The notes beneath the pieces are model-generated. The model ran no database searches. It was not told where the DNA came from and saw only the letters and a program-made list of their open reading frames with translations. Below, piece after piece: positions 27,321 through 38,010 of a stretch of DNA of 64,000 nucleotides (its first letter is position 1; every line of letters starts with the position of its first letter). Origin of the DNA: Haliclystus octoradiatus (taxonomy: Eukaryota; Cnidaria; Staurozoa; Stauromedusae; Haliclystidae); the NCBI GenBank assembly GCA_916610825.1, contig OU744451.1, forward strand, positions 3,038,001-3,102,000. The letters run 5' to 3'. The position numbers and the translations under genes are program-made.

Positions 27321-27429
27321 GACAATTCGACTTAATTTATAGCCAACTGCATTTGATTTCTTTTTAAACGAGTAGATTGGACCTGAATGCAATATTAAAA
27401 AGCTATTTACATCCTACCGTTAATCCCTA

Positions 27430-27645
27430 GCCAAATGAAGCCAACATTTTGATAGCTTTTTCACAACATCGCTGTTGTGAAAATGCTGGCTTCATTTGGC
27501 CACCCCAGCCAACAAATTTCAACAAATTTCGGTGTTGGATTTTGTTGGCTGGCACTCTGAAGATGATCAAAAAATTGGCCAACATTCAATTGTTCTCTTC
27601 GATGTTGTTAAAATGATGGATTCATTTGGCCACAACAGCCAACAT
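27430..27645. repeat. Hairpin repeat with CATTTGGCCA core
   Basis: GCCAAATGAAGCCAACATTTT is inverted as AAAATGCTGGCTTCATTTGGC around a CACAACATCGCTGTTGTG palindrome. A second, looser inverted pair (CCAACAAATTTC / TTGTTGGCTGG) follows. Related blocks lie at 26380 and 43730. Confidence 0.6.
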
Positions 27646-28022
27646 TTTCACAAAATTTGACATATCGAATTTCGAAGAATGAAAAAACGTCTCTACTATT
27701 TGTCAATGATTACGTAATGATTAATGAGTTTGTCACGTAGTGGCAACAGTTTGGCGCGAAAGTCTTGCCATGAAAATTTTGATTTATGATTTCATAGAGT
27801 CTAAAAATACAAATATTATAGATTGTCATTTTCTGTAGTTTTTGCTCTTTATTCGAATTTCTCAAGTGATTTTAATATTTCTGCGATGGAAGACACAGTT
27901 TTTAAAGTAACAAAGAAAGTACATACGATTCAACAGAGACTAATTATTAAAATATAGTGAGGTTTAATTTAAAACTTCACACGAAGTAGAGCAAGGAAGG
28001 ACAACCAAAAAGAAAGATATCA

Positions 28023-28259
28023 TTGAACGAGAATAATTTGAATAAATATAAATCTAAATCGAATGACGCCGAAGACGATTTCCCCTTTCAGAATGTCGTT
28101 CCGGCTCCGTATGTTGTGATGCTTGCTTCTGTTATCTTTGCTATTTTATTGGTATATAACTTCAGTGGTTTTAAGCAACTTACTTTGGTTTATATTCTGA
28201 TTATTTATTTACAACTATGGATACCACACCTAATAAATACGATGATACCGATACATTAG
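28023..28259 (+). CDS. Small ORF with one membrane segment, unrecognised
   Basis: An open frame upstream of the gag start of element A. It encodes a polar, Asn/Lys/Asp-rich N-terminal part and then a hydrophobic stretch (about 25 residues: PYVVMLASVIFAILLVY and following). The frame opens with TTG codons rather than a convincing ATG. It may be untranslated leader of element A, an exon of something else, or chance. No family recognised. Confidence 0.2.
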   Translation: MNENNLNKYKSKSNDAEDDFPFQNVVPAPYVVMLASVIFAILLVYNFSGFKQLTLVYILIIYLQLWIPHLINTMIPIH

Positions 28260-30656
28260 CTATGGTTGCTGCACAAATTTTGGATGAATCCCGTGCTGCA
28301 ATGCGTCAATTTATGTTACAATTATCGCCGATTGTAGATACTTTTGAGATAAATTTACCTTATCCTTATAGTGATTTAGCACGTAAATTGGCTACTGAAA
28401 ACAATTGCACATATATTCGCTCAACAACCAAATGTTGTTTTGAATGGAAACGTGACGTCAAGCCTTCCTTTGCCGACAGTGGGGCATATTTGAATTTGCT
28501 TGAGGGAATTCCGGAGACGTCAGACGATTTATTTGCCGATGCCTTTCATTTGTTTTCAGATCGCTTCAATCAAATATTAACAGAACATTTGAATGCTCAA
28601 ACGGCAGCGTTCAATGAACAATTTATTGGCCTTGAACAGCGTTTTCCAAGCGTTATTGCTTCTCAACAAGCCAATCATAATAGTCAATTGAACTATATCT
28701 TAAATCATATTACCACGCAATTCGAACACTTCCGTGGGCAAACCAATGTCCCACAGGCTACCACATATGGTGTCACGCATACTCAAGCCACACAAGGTCC
28801 ACTGCAGTCATCTCCTTCAAGTCCTGCGGGATCCATTTCAGAGGCATTGTATGTTGGTTCCCATCACTCGATACACGCCATTGATTGTACCTGTCCTACT
28901 TGCAAGAATCAACGAGCTCAAACCCAGTATTATGAAGAAAAGACCAACAAACTAGATGATGTCACACGTGGTCATGCCTCTGTGAAGTTGTATGTATGTA
29001 TGTATTTTATTTGTCAACAATGGTGACAGGCAAATACAGGGAAACTTGTGATTCCCACTTATGTAAAGCAGTTAAAAAAGTTAAGATATGTTATTAAGTT
29101 AAAAGTTTTACAAACAAAAATTGCTACTCAAATATTTACAAGGCATTTAGAACTATCTAGCTAAGTTAAAAAGGTTATAAGATAAAATTTAAAGGTTACG
29201 ACATTTGTACTAAAGTATTTACAAGGCATTTAGATCTATGCTAGCTAAAGAACGTTTGAATGCTGGCACTGTCTTTGAAGTAACACATTTCTCTGGCAGA
29301 GAATTCCACCAAGGTATGACACGATTGCAAAAGTCATTTTGAATGGATTTAAACTTGGGGATTGATTTTGATTTTAATTTGTACGAGTTTCCTCTCATGT
29401 TGTATTTATTTATATCAAAATCGCAAATCTTATTTATGTCTAAATCGACCATATTATGGGTTATTTTAAACATAAAAATTAAATCATTTTCAATTCTACG
29501 AGTTTCCAACGATTCAAGATTGTAATATTTTAGTCTTTCAGGATATGACTTGTAATACAAACTGTCTACTCTTGAAGGGTTCAATTTTCTTGTTAAATGC
29601 CTTTGAACTTTCTCTATTCGACCTGAAGCCCCCTTCAACATTCAGCGGTCTTACGGAGATTGAAGTTAATACGGACGGGACATTCATTGACCCAACAGAA
29701 GACGGTGCCGAATGGCTTAAAAAATTTGATCATTATTGCCGTAGTACTCGTGTTGCTGACGTCGATAAGCCAGCCCTTCTGTATAGTTTATTAAAGAATG
29801 ATACGCCAGCTACGATATGGTTTGACAATTTATCGGACATGGTTACTTCCAATTGGCAGTTATTCCGCACGGCATTTGTTGCTAAATTCATGCCGAAAAA
29901 ACTATCTAATCAAGCCACTATGATTTTATCAAGTATTAAACAAAAGGACCACACCATCCAACAACATAAGGAACGAGTCTTGAAGTATTGTCGTCGCTCT
30001 GACTCTAATATGTCTGAAGAGAGGAAATGCCACTACTTTTTATGGGTTCAGCTGACGAGGTAAAAGCCTTGATTCTTGGAGAGGCCGACATCGTCCCAAC
30101 TACTCTTGAGCTTTTAATGAAAACGGCAGAAAAATCAGAAAGTTGGCTTAAGGTTGCCAAGGCTTATTCGTTAAAGTCTGGCCCTGATCCTGTCAAAGTC
30201 CCGATTCTTGACCACTGTACTGACATTGCTACCGTTGGATCTATCCAAACTCAAAAATCAACGCCTAAATCGTCAGCATCCCATTCGTTCCGTAATGGAC
30301 GAACATATATGGATATACGTTGCAACAACAGAAAATTTCAAGGCCCAAAAGTCGACAAAAAAATCCAACGACATTACATTGAATACACTGATGGCTGGAG
30401 ATATTATGACAATGATATGTGGTGTCCACCGTTTTGTAGTACCTGCCATCAGTATGGTAATCGCCATTACAATTGTTTAGCTGCGTTTGAAATTCGCCGT
30501 ACTGCTGCAGAGGCTGAAGGGAAGGCATTCAGAGAGACAAAACCAAAGCCAACAGCTACATTTCAAGATCGTCCTGAGGATGCCACTACTGGTACCAAAG
30601 CGGATTTTGTTAAGGGTGAATGGCATAGGTCAGCCATCCACCAATCTCTCTACTAG
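28217..30656 (+). pseudogene. Element A gag, interrupted and frameshifted
   Basis: The ATG at 28217 opens a gag-like frame running to the LINE insertion (28988). The frame resumes at 29629 (PPSTFSGLTE...), runs to 30063, then shifts frame near 30027-30063 and continues to 30656. The part after the LINE has the helical gag capsid pattern (EWLKKFDHYC, LLKNDTPATIWFDNL, FRTAFVAKF). Near 30434 there is a Cys/His cluster, CSTCHQYGNRHYNC, with spacing unlike a standard CCHC knuckle. The amino-terminal section is long for a gypsy gag. Not functional because of the insertion and frameshift. Confidence 0.7.
28988..29623 (-). mobile_element. 5'-truncated LINE inserted in element A gag
   Basis: Minus-strand frame 29641-29219 encodes a LINE ORF2 C-terminal region (RIEKVQRHLTRKL, SYPERLKYYNLESLE, FCNRVIPWWNSLPEKC). 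It is followed by a 3' tail TTTGCCTGTCACC...TTGACAAATAAAATACATACATACATACA. TGAAG at 28983-28987 and again at 29624-29628 is a likely target duplication. Removing the insert and one copy leaves the surrounding gag in frame. The first residues of the open frame (before RIEK) are gag sequence read backwards. Confidence 0.8.
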
Positions 30657-31915
30657 ACCTGGAAAGAACGATATTCCTTGCCAGGTCGTAAAAGTTGGCT
30701 ACTGCAATACAAAGTTGCCAACCGATGCCGAATTACAATCCGATGCTGTTATTGTTGATGGAATGGACTTATCAAGATTGGAAATTCCCATTATTTACAG
30801 CAATAAACGTATCACCTCATTATTAGATCAAGGATCTCAATTATCTTTAGTTTCACTTAAATTTATCAAAGAACATAATTTATATCATGACATAAATACA
30901 CATTCACGGAAAAATTTGTTCCACTAGTGCTATCACTACTCTAGGCACTTGCCGAATTTTATGTACGATTGGTAATATTAGTTTTGATTTATTGTTACAT
31001 GTTATCAAAGATCTTCATTGTACCATTCTTCTTGGTAATGATTTTTTATCTGTCCGACGTCACTGGGGACCATTTAACCCTGATCATAATTATTTAATTA
31101 TTGGGCGTGGTTCGCATGCTCTTAAGATCCCTTGTTACAGGATCGAAAGTTTAACTAAAAATACTATTAATAGCCATAAAATTACTATTATAAAATCTTC
31201 TTTACAACCAACTACTTTATGTATATCTCCTAATGCTGATGAGAATGATTTCAGTCCTAAAGTAGATGATCAATATTACCCAATAGATTCACCAGACAGT
31301 CATTGGCACAATAAAATTAAAAGTGATGGTCTTGATACAGAATCACAATCATTATTAACAAAATTATTACAAACTCACTCTAATACTATTTATGAAGTGG
31401 ATGGCCAGATTGGCAAATGTAACGATATTAAACATCGGATTATAATCGATAATGTCAATCCGTGCAAATTTAACAAACGTACTCGATATTCTACTGACGA
31501 CAAAACCTTTATTCGCTCTGAAATACAAAATTTATTAGATAAGAATGTTTTGAGAGAAAGTGTAAGTCCACATTCTGCGAACGTTGTATTGGCTAAGAAA
31601 AAAGATGGTACAAAACGTATGTGTATTGATTATCGGCCTATAAATAAAGTCACTATACCTGATGCCTATCAGATACCATTAGTAGAAGATCTAAAATTTT
31701 AAAACCTCTTGATAGTAATTTTGTTTCTGTTTATCTTGATGACATTGTTGTATACTCTGATACTTTTGATGAACATTTACGTCATTTATCGCAAGTTTTG
31801 TCACAATTACATAAATCTGGCTTGAAAATTAAATTATCAAAATGTTATTTTGCAAGGAAGGAAGTAACTTATCTTGGTTTCAACATATCAGAAAAAGGTA
31901 TTACTGCTGATCCAG
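30657..31915 (+). pseudogene. Element A protease and RT (deleted core)
   Basis: Frame pieces 30659-30927 and 30992-31702. A retropepsin-like region has SLLDQGSQLSLVS, where DQGS replaces the usual D(T/S)G(A/S), and ILLGNDFL about 80 residues later; a frameshift lies between them. Next comes the RT start (IRSEIQNLLDKNVLRES, ANVVLAKKKDGTKRMC, DYRPINKVT). After LVEDLKF at 31700 the frame jumps to sequence just before the catalytic YLDDIVVYS (31734), so roughly 70-80 residues of the RT palm are missing. The RT connection continues to 31915, where element B is inserted. Confidence 0.75.
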
Positions 31916-32125
31916 TGTAATGTAACAGAATATTCCAATTGAAAGCAATGATAAAAGCAGTTAATACTCAAAGACAACAACAGTAATTTCTTCAAACCTT
32001 TTCTCTTAAACTTCAACAAGGAACTCAACTTAAAAACGATTGTGAAATCTCTCCCAAAGTACAAAAATACATAAAGGGGAATGACCATCTACATGGGGAT
32101 TCCCTTATAATAGGAATCCATTACA
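31916..32125 (-). repeat. Element B 3' LTR
   Basis: 210 bp; on the plus strand it begins TGTAATGTAACAG and ends GGAATCCATTACA. Differs from the other LTR by A against C at the tenth base. It contains a TATAATAGGAATCC-like segment near one end. The very small difference points to recent insertion. Confidence 0.95.
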
Positions 32126-32142
32126 TCATCCCCTCCCTTGAA
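32126..32142 (-). promoter_or_regulatory. Element B polypurine tract
   Basis: Plus-strand TCATCCCCTCCCTTGAA, i.e. purine-rich TTCAAGGGAGGGGATGA on the element strand, directly next to the 3' LTR, where plus-strand DNA synthesis primes in this family. Confidence 0.75.
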
Positions 32143-32238
32143 ACAATTGGTCATAGATAATTAATTATAGAGCTAACGTATTGTAGATTAAAGCATATTG
32201 AATTACAGTAAATTGGCATTAAAAATTTCAAATCAGTA

Positions 32239-35200
32239 TCAATCAGAATCACTGACATCAGTACTGTAGTCCGTTAAGTGTTTTGGTCGATTTGTTCGAC
32301 GGGTGGATTGGCGTCTCGTAGGCGAGGCTGGTGATGTTGCATTCGCAGTTGATTGCTGCCACAGCTCTTTGTTGTGATGTTTTAGTACCATCTTGTCATT
32401 CGACTTGTTTGTTTTGTCATTTGAAGACGAATTGTTTTGACAAGTATTAGATGTAGTAGAAGATGCTGATAGGACTTTTGGATCACCGTGAACATCGAGT
32501 AATTTCACACTTTTAGCTTCCACATGGAGCTTGATCCGTCCTTCGTGCTGAACAGTACATTTTCCTTTCTTCTCCATTTTGTAGGTATGGTATGGTAAGA
32601 CTTCTACGATGATATATGGCCCAACATATCTTGGAAGTAGTTTCTTCTTTTGTCCTTTACGGTGGTAGAAAGATTTTAACCATACACTGTCTCCAACTTG
32701 ATACAAATTTGGCATTTCAGATTCATCAACTCTGACTGAAAATTGCTGATTTCTGCATCGCTCGTGAGCTTCTTTTAACCGTTGCTTTAATTGGTTTGCA
32801 TAACTTGATAAAATCATTTCTTCATCGTCGGTTTCCACTTTGTATAAGTCTTCTGGGAGCCGAACTTCTCTCCCAAGCATCAAAAAATTTGAAGTTTCAC
32901 CTGTTGTTGTGTTGGGTGTTGCACGAATCTTTCTCATTATTTGCGGTAGTAATTCATCCCATTCACTAGGTGGATTTTCCAGCAGCAAAGCTCTTAGTGA
33001 ATCATCCAATACTCTATTCAATCTTTCACAGACACTGTTTGCTTGAGGGCGGTAAGGTGTTGTCTTCGTCTTGTCTGCTCCCCATAACTTGCAACACTCC
33101 CAAAATACCTCTGATTCAAATTGTCGTCCCTGGTCTGAATGAATCTGTTCTGGTATGCCAAAGTATTGCAACACTTTTTCGTCTAGTACCTTGGCCACTG
33201 TCTTTGCTGTGCCATCAGGCATAGGAATCGCATCACTCCAGCGAGTAAAATGATCTGTCAACACTAAAATTTGACAATTGCCTTGAGTCGTTGTTGGAAA
33301 AGGCCCACATAAGTCTATTGCCACTTTTTGCCAAGGTCTTCCAGCATATAAGCGATGTCGAGATGTTGCTGTTGTAGTCTTTCCTCCTTTGCTGACCTGG
33401 CAAGTAGTACAGGATTGAACATATCTTCTGATGTCTGCTGTCATTCCTGGCCAATACCAATCAAGTTTGACCCTTGTAGTTGTCCTTTGAATTCCACTGT
33501 GTATCATACCATGTTTCTTTTTGATGATCTCCTTTCTCAGTACCTCAGGACAAACTCTTGCATTTCTCCGTCTGTCATTTACTGGTACTCGTAAAACCAA
33601 CACACCATCATTGCGAATATATAAATGGTCTTGTAATTTTGCCAATTTACTAGTTTCTGACCCCATCTCTGCTAATTCACTGTCTGGAATACTTCTCCCT
33701 TCTCTGACACATCTGTATATAGGGCCTACATGTGGATCTTTTTGCTGTTGTTCTACCAAGGGCTCGCTTCCTACTTCTACATGTTGAATTTTTATCTCTT
33801 GACCTTTTGATGATGGTGCTGCCATTGTAAGTGTTTGATCCTCACTTGGTGACGATGATAGATTTGTTTTATCAACATTATTTTTCGTCAGTTTGGAACA
33901 CTGTCTACAATCTGATTGGCATTGTCGGCTCAGGCCATCAGCATTGCCATGGGCAGTTCCTCTTCGATGTATTATTTTGAATTCGTACTGGCTTAGAGTA
34001 GCTGTCCATCTTGCTGTTTGTCCTTCACGAATGGCTGTTTTTAGAATTGATACCAAGGCAGAGTGATCAGTTCTTATTGTAAATGCTCGACCATATAGAT
34101 ATGGGTGGAAATGTTTTACTGCTTTCACAATTGCTAACAATTCTTTCCTTGTAACACAGTAATTTTTCTCAGAAGGTGACAAGGTCTTTGAGTAATATGC
34201 AATAACTTTTTCTTTGCCTTCTTGTATTTGGGATAAAACTGCTCCTGTTCCAACTTGGCTGGCATCTGTGTCGACTATAAATGGTAGAGAAAAGTCAGGG
34301 TATGCTTATATTGGGGCTCTGACCAGAGCATCTTTTAATGCTTCAAAAGCTATGTGGCAAGATTCATCCCAACTAAAGTTTACTCTCGAAGAGCTTAGTA
34401 TTGATAGTGGCCTTGCTAGCTCGGAGTACGATGATATAAAACGTCTGTAGTAGCTTGTTGTCCCTAGAAATGCTCGTACATCTTGCTTTGTTTTTGGTTT
34501 CGGCCATTCTCTGATAGCTTCCAGTTTCTTTGGATCTGTATGCACTCCATTGTTATTAATTACATGTCCAAGATACTGGACTTCTGACTTTAGTAAAAAA
34601 CATTTTCGTGGTTTTAACTTCAAGTTTGCTTCACGTAGTCTGTGTAAGACTTCGCCAAGACGTTCTAAATGTTCATTAAAATTTTTGCTGTATGCAATTA
34701 TGTAATCTAAATAGACCAAAAGAGTTTTCCAATGAAGACCACGAAATATGTTCTCCATCAGCCAATCAAAAGTTCCAGGGGCACCAGTAAGACCAAATGG
34801 TAAAACTTTCCACTCCCATAATCCACTCCTTGTCACAAATGCTGATCTTTCCTTTGCATCCTCATCCAGTGGTACTTGCCAATATCCTGATGTTAGATCC
34901 AGGGTGCTGAAAAGTGTACTTCTCCAAGTGCATCCAACGTTTCGTCAATCCTCGGAAGTGGGAATGCTGTTTTTTTTGTTATGTCATTAATTCGGCGATA
35001 ATCGATGCAAAACCTCCATGTGTTATCCTTCTTTTTAACCAAAACAACTGGCGAGCTCCACTCTCCGTAGCCCTCCTCTATTAGATCTTGTTCTTTTAAT
35101 TTCAGTACTTGTCGCTCGATTTATTCTTCCTGATGGGGGCCGTGGCGATATTTCTTTTGCCTGATCGGTTGAGCCCCTTCTGTCAATGTAATTTTATGGG

Positions 35201-36179
35201 TTGTAAGAGTTGTTCTTCCGATATCAGCGTCATCCTTACTAAAGACATCTTCGAATCGTATCAGTAGTTCTTTTAGACGCATTTGCTCCTCCTCGTTCAG
35301 GCCTTCACTCCACTTCTGTAATTGTTCCTTCAGATGATCAGGGGTTGCAAGTTGATTTATTTCATCCCATTTGAAGGCGTTCATTGTATTGTGCGTACTG
35401 ATTGGAACATTTGATATTTGACTTGTTTCAGTACATATTGCTACAACCTTGCCTGACTTTAGCGACAACTTATTTTCTTCTGTATTCATCAATCTTATCG
35501 GAATAGTTCCATGGCTGGCTTTTGCTACTGTTTGCGCCACCAGGAGTCCTGGGACATCATGTCTTTGTTCTACTATTCCTTCTTCACCATTGTTGTCATG
35601 ACTTTATTGAGCTATAATTATAACTTCAGATAAGGGTGGAATGGTCATGTCCTCTTTTATTTTTACAGTCTGCTGGTATGGGCGTCCGCTTTTATTAACA
35701 CATATAATTTTTTTATCTCCGATCTGTAGACATGCATTGCTAAAATTTAATTCACACTTGTGATTGATAAGAAAATCCATCCCCAATAACGAGTAGTTGT
35801 TAATATCAGCTACAATAAAACGCTGTAGGTACATTTTCCCATTAATGTTCAAAGGTAGTAGGATCTCTCCTATTGTTGTGATTTTTCTACCATCAGCAAG
35901 TACTCCTACACCATACTTTCTTGTTGTTGTAGCCATCAATTCATTTGGTAACAGTTGCAAAACTGAACTCGGTATGACGGAATGGCTGCATCCAGAATCT
36001 ACTACCATAAGGCATTTTACTCCTGCGACATTGGTTTTTACATAAAGACTATCCATTTGCTGGGTCTCTAAAGTATAAAATGTTTCTTTTTGACCCTTTG
36101 ATATAATGCTTACAATGCCGTACATAAATATAATTATTCTGATCCAAGTTTCTTTCAACCACCTCTTAAAATCCAACAT
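32239..36179 (-). pseudogene. Element B pol (protease, RT, RNase H, integrase), defective
   Basis: Protease (36179-35604): DSGCSHSVIPS and SLLGMDFL. In-frame stops lie at 35604, 35121 and 34306, and a one-base shift near 34905. The RT has LPFGLTGAPGTF; the catalytic box reads YLDYII where YLDD is expected, which removes an essential aspartate. RNase H (about 34300-33950) includes TDHSALV and GNADGLSRQ. Integrase: the HHCC finger ends in CTTCQVSK, with catalytic positions in VAIDLCGP, HSDQGRQF and VCERLNR. No chromodomain at the C-terminus, which is Ser/Thr/Asn-rich with a basic RRQSTRR segment. The RNase H and integrase frame is open for 647 codons. Confidence 0.9.
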
Positions 36180-36194
36180 TTTCTTCAGACCCTG

Positions 36195-36860
36195 CTACTT
36201 GCTATCTCGTTGACATTGTCTATCTTCTTCATGTTGTTGTAGTCTATCTTCCTCGTGTTGTTGTTGTTGTCCATCCTCGTTGTGTTGTTGTTGTTGTCCA
36301 TCCCCCTCTTGTTGTTGTTGCTGTCCCTCCTCCTCACGTTGTTGTTGTTGTCCATCCTCATCATGTTGTTGTTGTTGTCCATCCTCATCATGTTGTTGTT
36401 GTTGTCCATCCTCATCGTGTTGTTGTTGTTGTCCATCCTCATCATGTTGTTGTTGTTTTCCATCCTCATCGTGTTGTTGTTGTTGTCCATCCTCATCATG
36501 TTGTTGCTGTTGTCCATCCTCCTCATGTTGTTGTTGTTGTCCATCCTCATCATGTTGTTGTTGTTGTCCATCCTCATCGTGTTGTTGTTGTTGTCCATCC
36601 TCATCATGTTGTTGTTGTTGTCCATCCTCATCGTGTTGTTGTTGTTGTCCATCCTCATCATGTTGTTGTTGTTGTCCATCCCCCTCATGTTGTTGTTGTT
36701 GTTTGTTTGTGGCAGCTTGCTTGAATTTTCTGATATAACAGGAATCCTCACTTCTCATTATTATTTTACTTTCACTGTAGGTTGCTTCTGATTGTTCAGA
36801 CATGGTTTTGTCTTGTGCTTGCTGCCCTGATACTTTGCTTGGTCGGTGAAGCGGACTCAC
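36195..36860 (-). CDS. Element B linker ORF with QQQQHDEDG repeats
   Basis: 221 codons. The ATG at 36860 overlaps the gag stop as ATGA, in the -1 frame relative to gag. After a short leader, about sixteen copies of a nine-residue repeat QQQQHDEDG follow, with variants such as HEEDG and HEGDG. The frame ends at a TAG (36197-36195) that is in the same frame as the protease, whose first Met lies six codons later. It could therefore be the start of pol, with the TAG as a readthrough site or a mutation. An alternative frame (36751-36185) is also open and reads NNNNMMRMD. No domain recognised; the repeat is highly polar and probably disordered. Confidence 0.6.
   Translation of the reverse strand: MSPLHRPSKVSGQQAQDKTMSEQSEATYSESKIIMRSEDSCYIRKFKQAATNKQQQQHEGDGQQQQHDEDGQQQQHDEDGQQQQHDEDGQQQQHDEDGQQQQHDEDGQQQQHEEDGQQQQHDEDGQQQQHDEDGKQQQHDEDGQQQQHDEDGQQQQHDEDGQQQQHDEDGQQQQREEEGQQQQQEGDGQQQQHNEDGQQQQHEEDRLQQHEEDRQCQRDSK
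36230..36704. repeat. 27 bp coding minisatellite
   Basis: Tandem units of TGTTGTTGTTGTTGTCCATCCTCATCA and close variants, about sixteen to seventeen copies. The unit length is a multiple of three, so both the QQQQHDEDG and the NNNNMMRMD frames stay open, as do plus-strand frames. Confidence 0.9.
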
Positions 36861-37897
36861 TGTCGCCGACCATTGTCGTTTCCCGCTTGATTGGATTGGC
36901 TCTGGCTCTGTGGTTGGTCGTTCATGTTACGACACTCACGGGCATAGTGCCCAAGAGTGTTACAATTGTAGCACATAACATTTGATTTATCTCGTCTCTG
37001 GTCTAATTTGGTTGTAAGCAATCTAATAGAGTCGGTGAGGGTTTTAAGGCTCTCTTGGGTTGCTTGCGCGGTTTCTTTCAGGCGTTTATCTATCCCTGTC
37101 ACATTTCTTTTGATGTCAACCACCTCAGACTCTAACTGTCCCACCCTAGAGTATAAACTGTTTTCTTGGCTAGCTGGTTCTTCGTAATGATGGAATTGGC
37201 GAACTTGGTGTCCTTGTCTTTCCCTGTACATGTCATTGTTGAACTCCTGGATTCGTTTCAAAGCCTCGGTAAATGTTGTTGGGGGCTGAAGCCGAAACTC
37301 CCTTCTCAACCACTTATCCCCTATTGCCTCGACTAATTCTCTGATAGCCGTTTCCGTCCTTTGATCCTCTGTTAGGGAGGGATGACCTAATCTCACCAAT
37401 CGTTTAACATACTCAGCAAATTCATAAATATTCTCTGCTGGCCTAATAGAGAGAGACCTCAACTCCCTAAGCGCCTCATCAGCAGATAGTTCGTATCGAG
37501 ATAAAAGAGACCTATTCATCCCCTTGTAGTTGTTCCCTGACACGCACCTTGCTGCTGACTCCTTCAAAGACAACCGCAGGTGTAATGCTTTTTCTTCTTC
37601 AGTCCAATTATTTAATAAACATACCTGCTCAAATACATCAATAAAATTCTGGACATCTGTTTTCCCATCAAAAATTGGGGCCTTCACTTTTTGAGATCCA
37701 GAATTACGTATGGCTCTTGTCAGCTGTTGAAAAAGCTCTTCGTCAGGGTTATCTCTGTTGGCATCAATATGACTAGCTATTCCATGGACAATATGGCCAC
37801 CATCTTCTTCATTAGAGCTGTTTTGCCTCTTCTCATTCATATCAAAATCCATTGATCTGGTCACAGGTCTATTTGTTTCTTGAGAGCTAGACATCAT
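36857..37897 (-). CDS. Element B gag
   Basis: Intact 346-codon frame. An acidic polar N-terminus comes first, then a gypsy-type capsid (APIFDGKTDVQNFIDVFEQV near residues 75-95, ALHLRLSLKESAARC, YEFAEYVKRLVRLGHP, LRREFRLQPPTTF). A coiled-coil-like segment and a CCHC zinc knuckle (CYNCNTLGHYAREC) near residue 320 follow. It would form the retrotransposon particle and bind its RNA. Length is usual for the family, and no defect is visible, unlike pol. The stop codon overlaps the next ATG (ATGA), an arrangement compatible with reinitiation or a -1 frameshift. Confidence 0.88.
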   Translation of the reverse strand: MMSSSQETNRPVTRSMDFDMNEKRQNSSNEEDGGHIVHGIASHIDANRDNPDEELFQQLTRAIRNSGSQKVKAPIFDGKTDVQNFIDVFEQVCLLNNWTEEEKALHLRLSLKESAARCVSGNNYKGMNRSLLSRYELSADEALRELRSLSIRPAENIYEFAEYVKRLVRLGHPSLTEDQRTETAIRELVEAIGDKWLRREFRLQPPTTFTEALKRIQEFNNDMYRERQGHQVRQFHHYEEPASQENSLYSRVGQLESEVVDIKRNVTGIDKRLKETAQATQESLKTLTDSIRLLTTKLDQRRDKSNVMCYNCNTLGHYARECRNMNDQPQSQSQSNQAGNDNGRRQ

Positions 37898-37993
37898 AAC
37901 TATTTTCTTATAAATTCACGTTTTCCAACAATTTCAGTTAGATATTAAGCTATTTGTGTGTGTTCGTTTGGATTGCTCCTGGTAAATAATAAT

Positions 37994-38010
37994 CCCACAT
38001 CTGACACCAA
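37994..38010 (-). promoter_or_regulatory. Element B putative primer-binding site
   Basis: On the element strand TTGGTGTCAGATGTGGG immediately follows the 5' LTR, the place where a tRNA 3' end primes minus-strand DNA. Which tRNA was not determined. Confidence 0.55.

Noticed and set aside
32840-33787. Several plus-strand ORFs within element B
   Set aside because: Shadows of the integrase frame on the minus strand.
36255-36791. Plus-strand poly-Leu and poly-Cys/Pro/Ser frames
   Set aside because: Mirror frames of the 27 bp minisatellite in element B, whose coding strand is minus.
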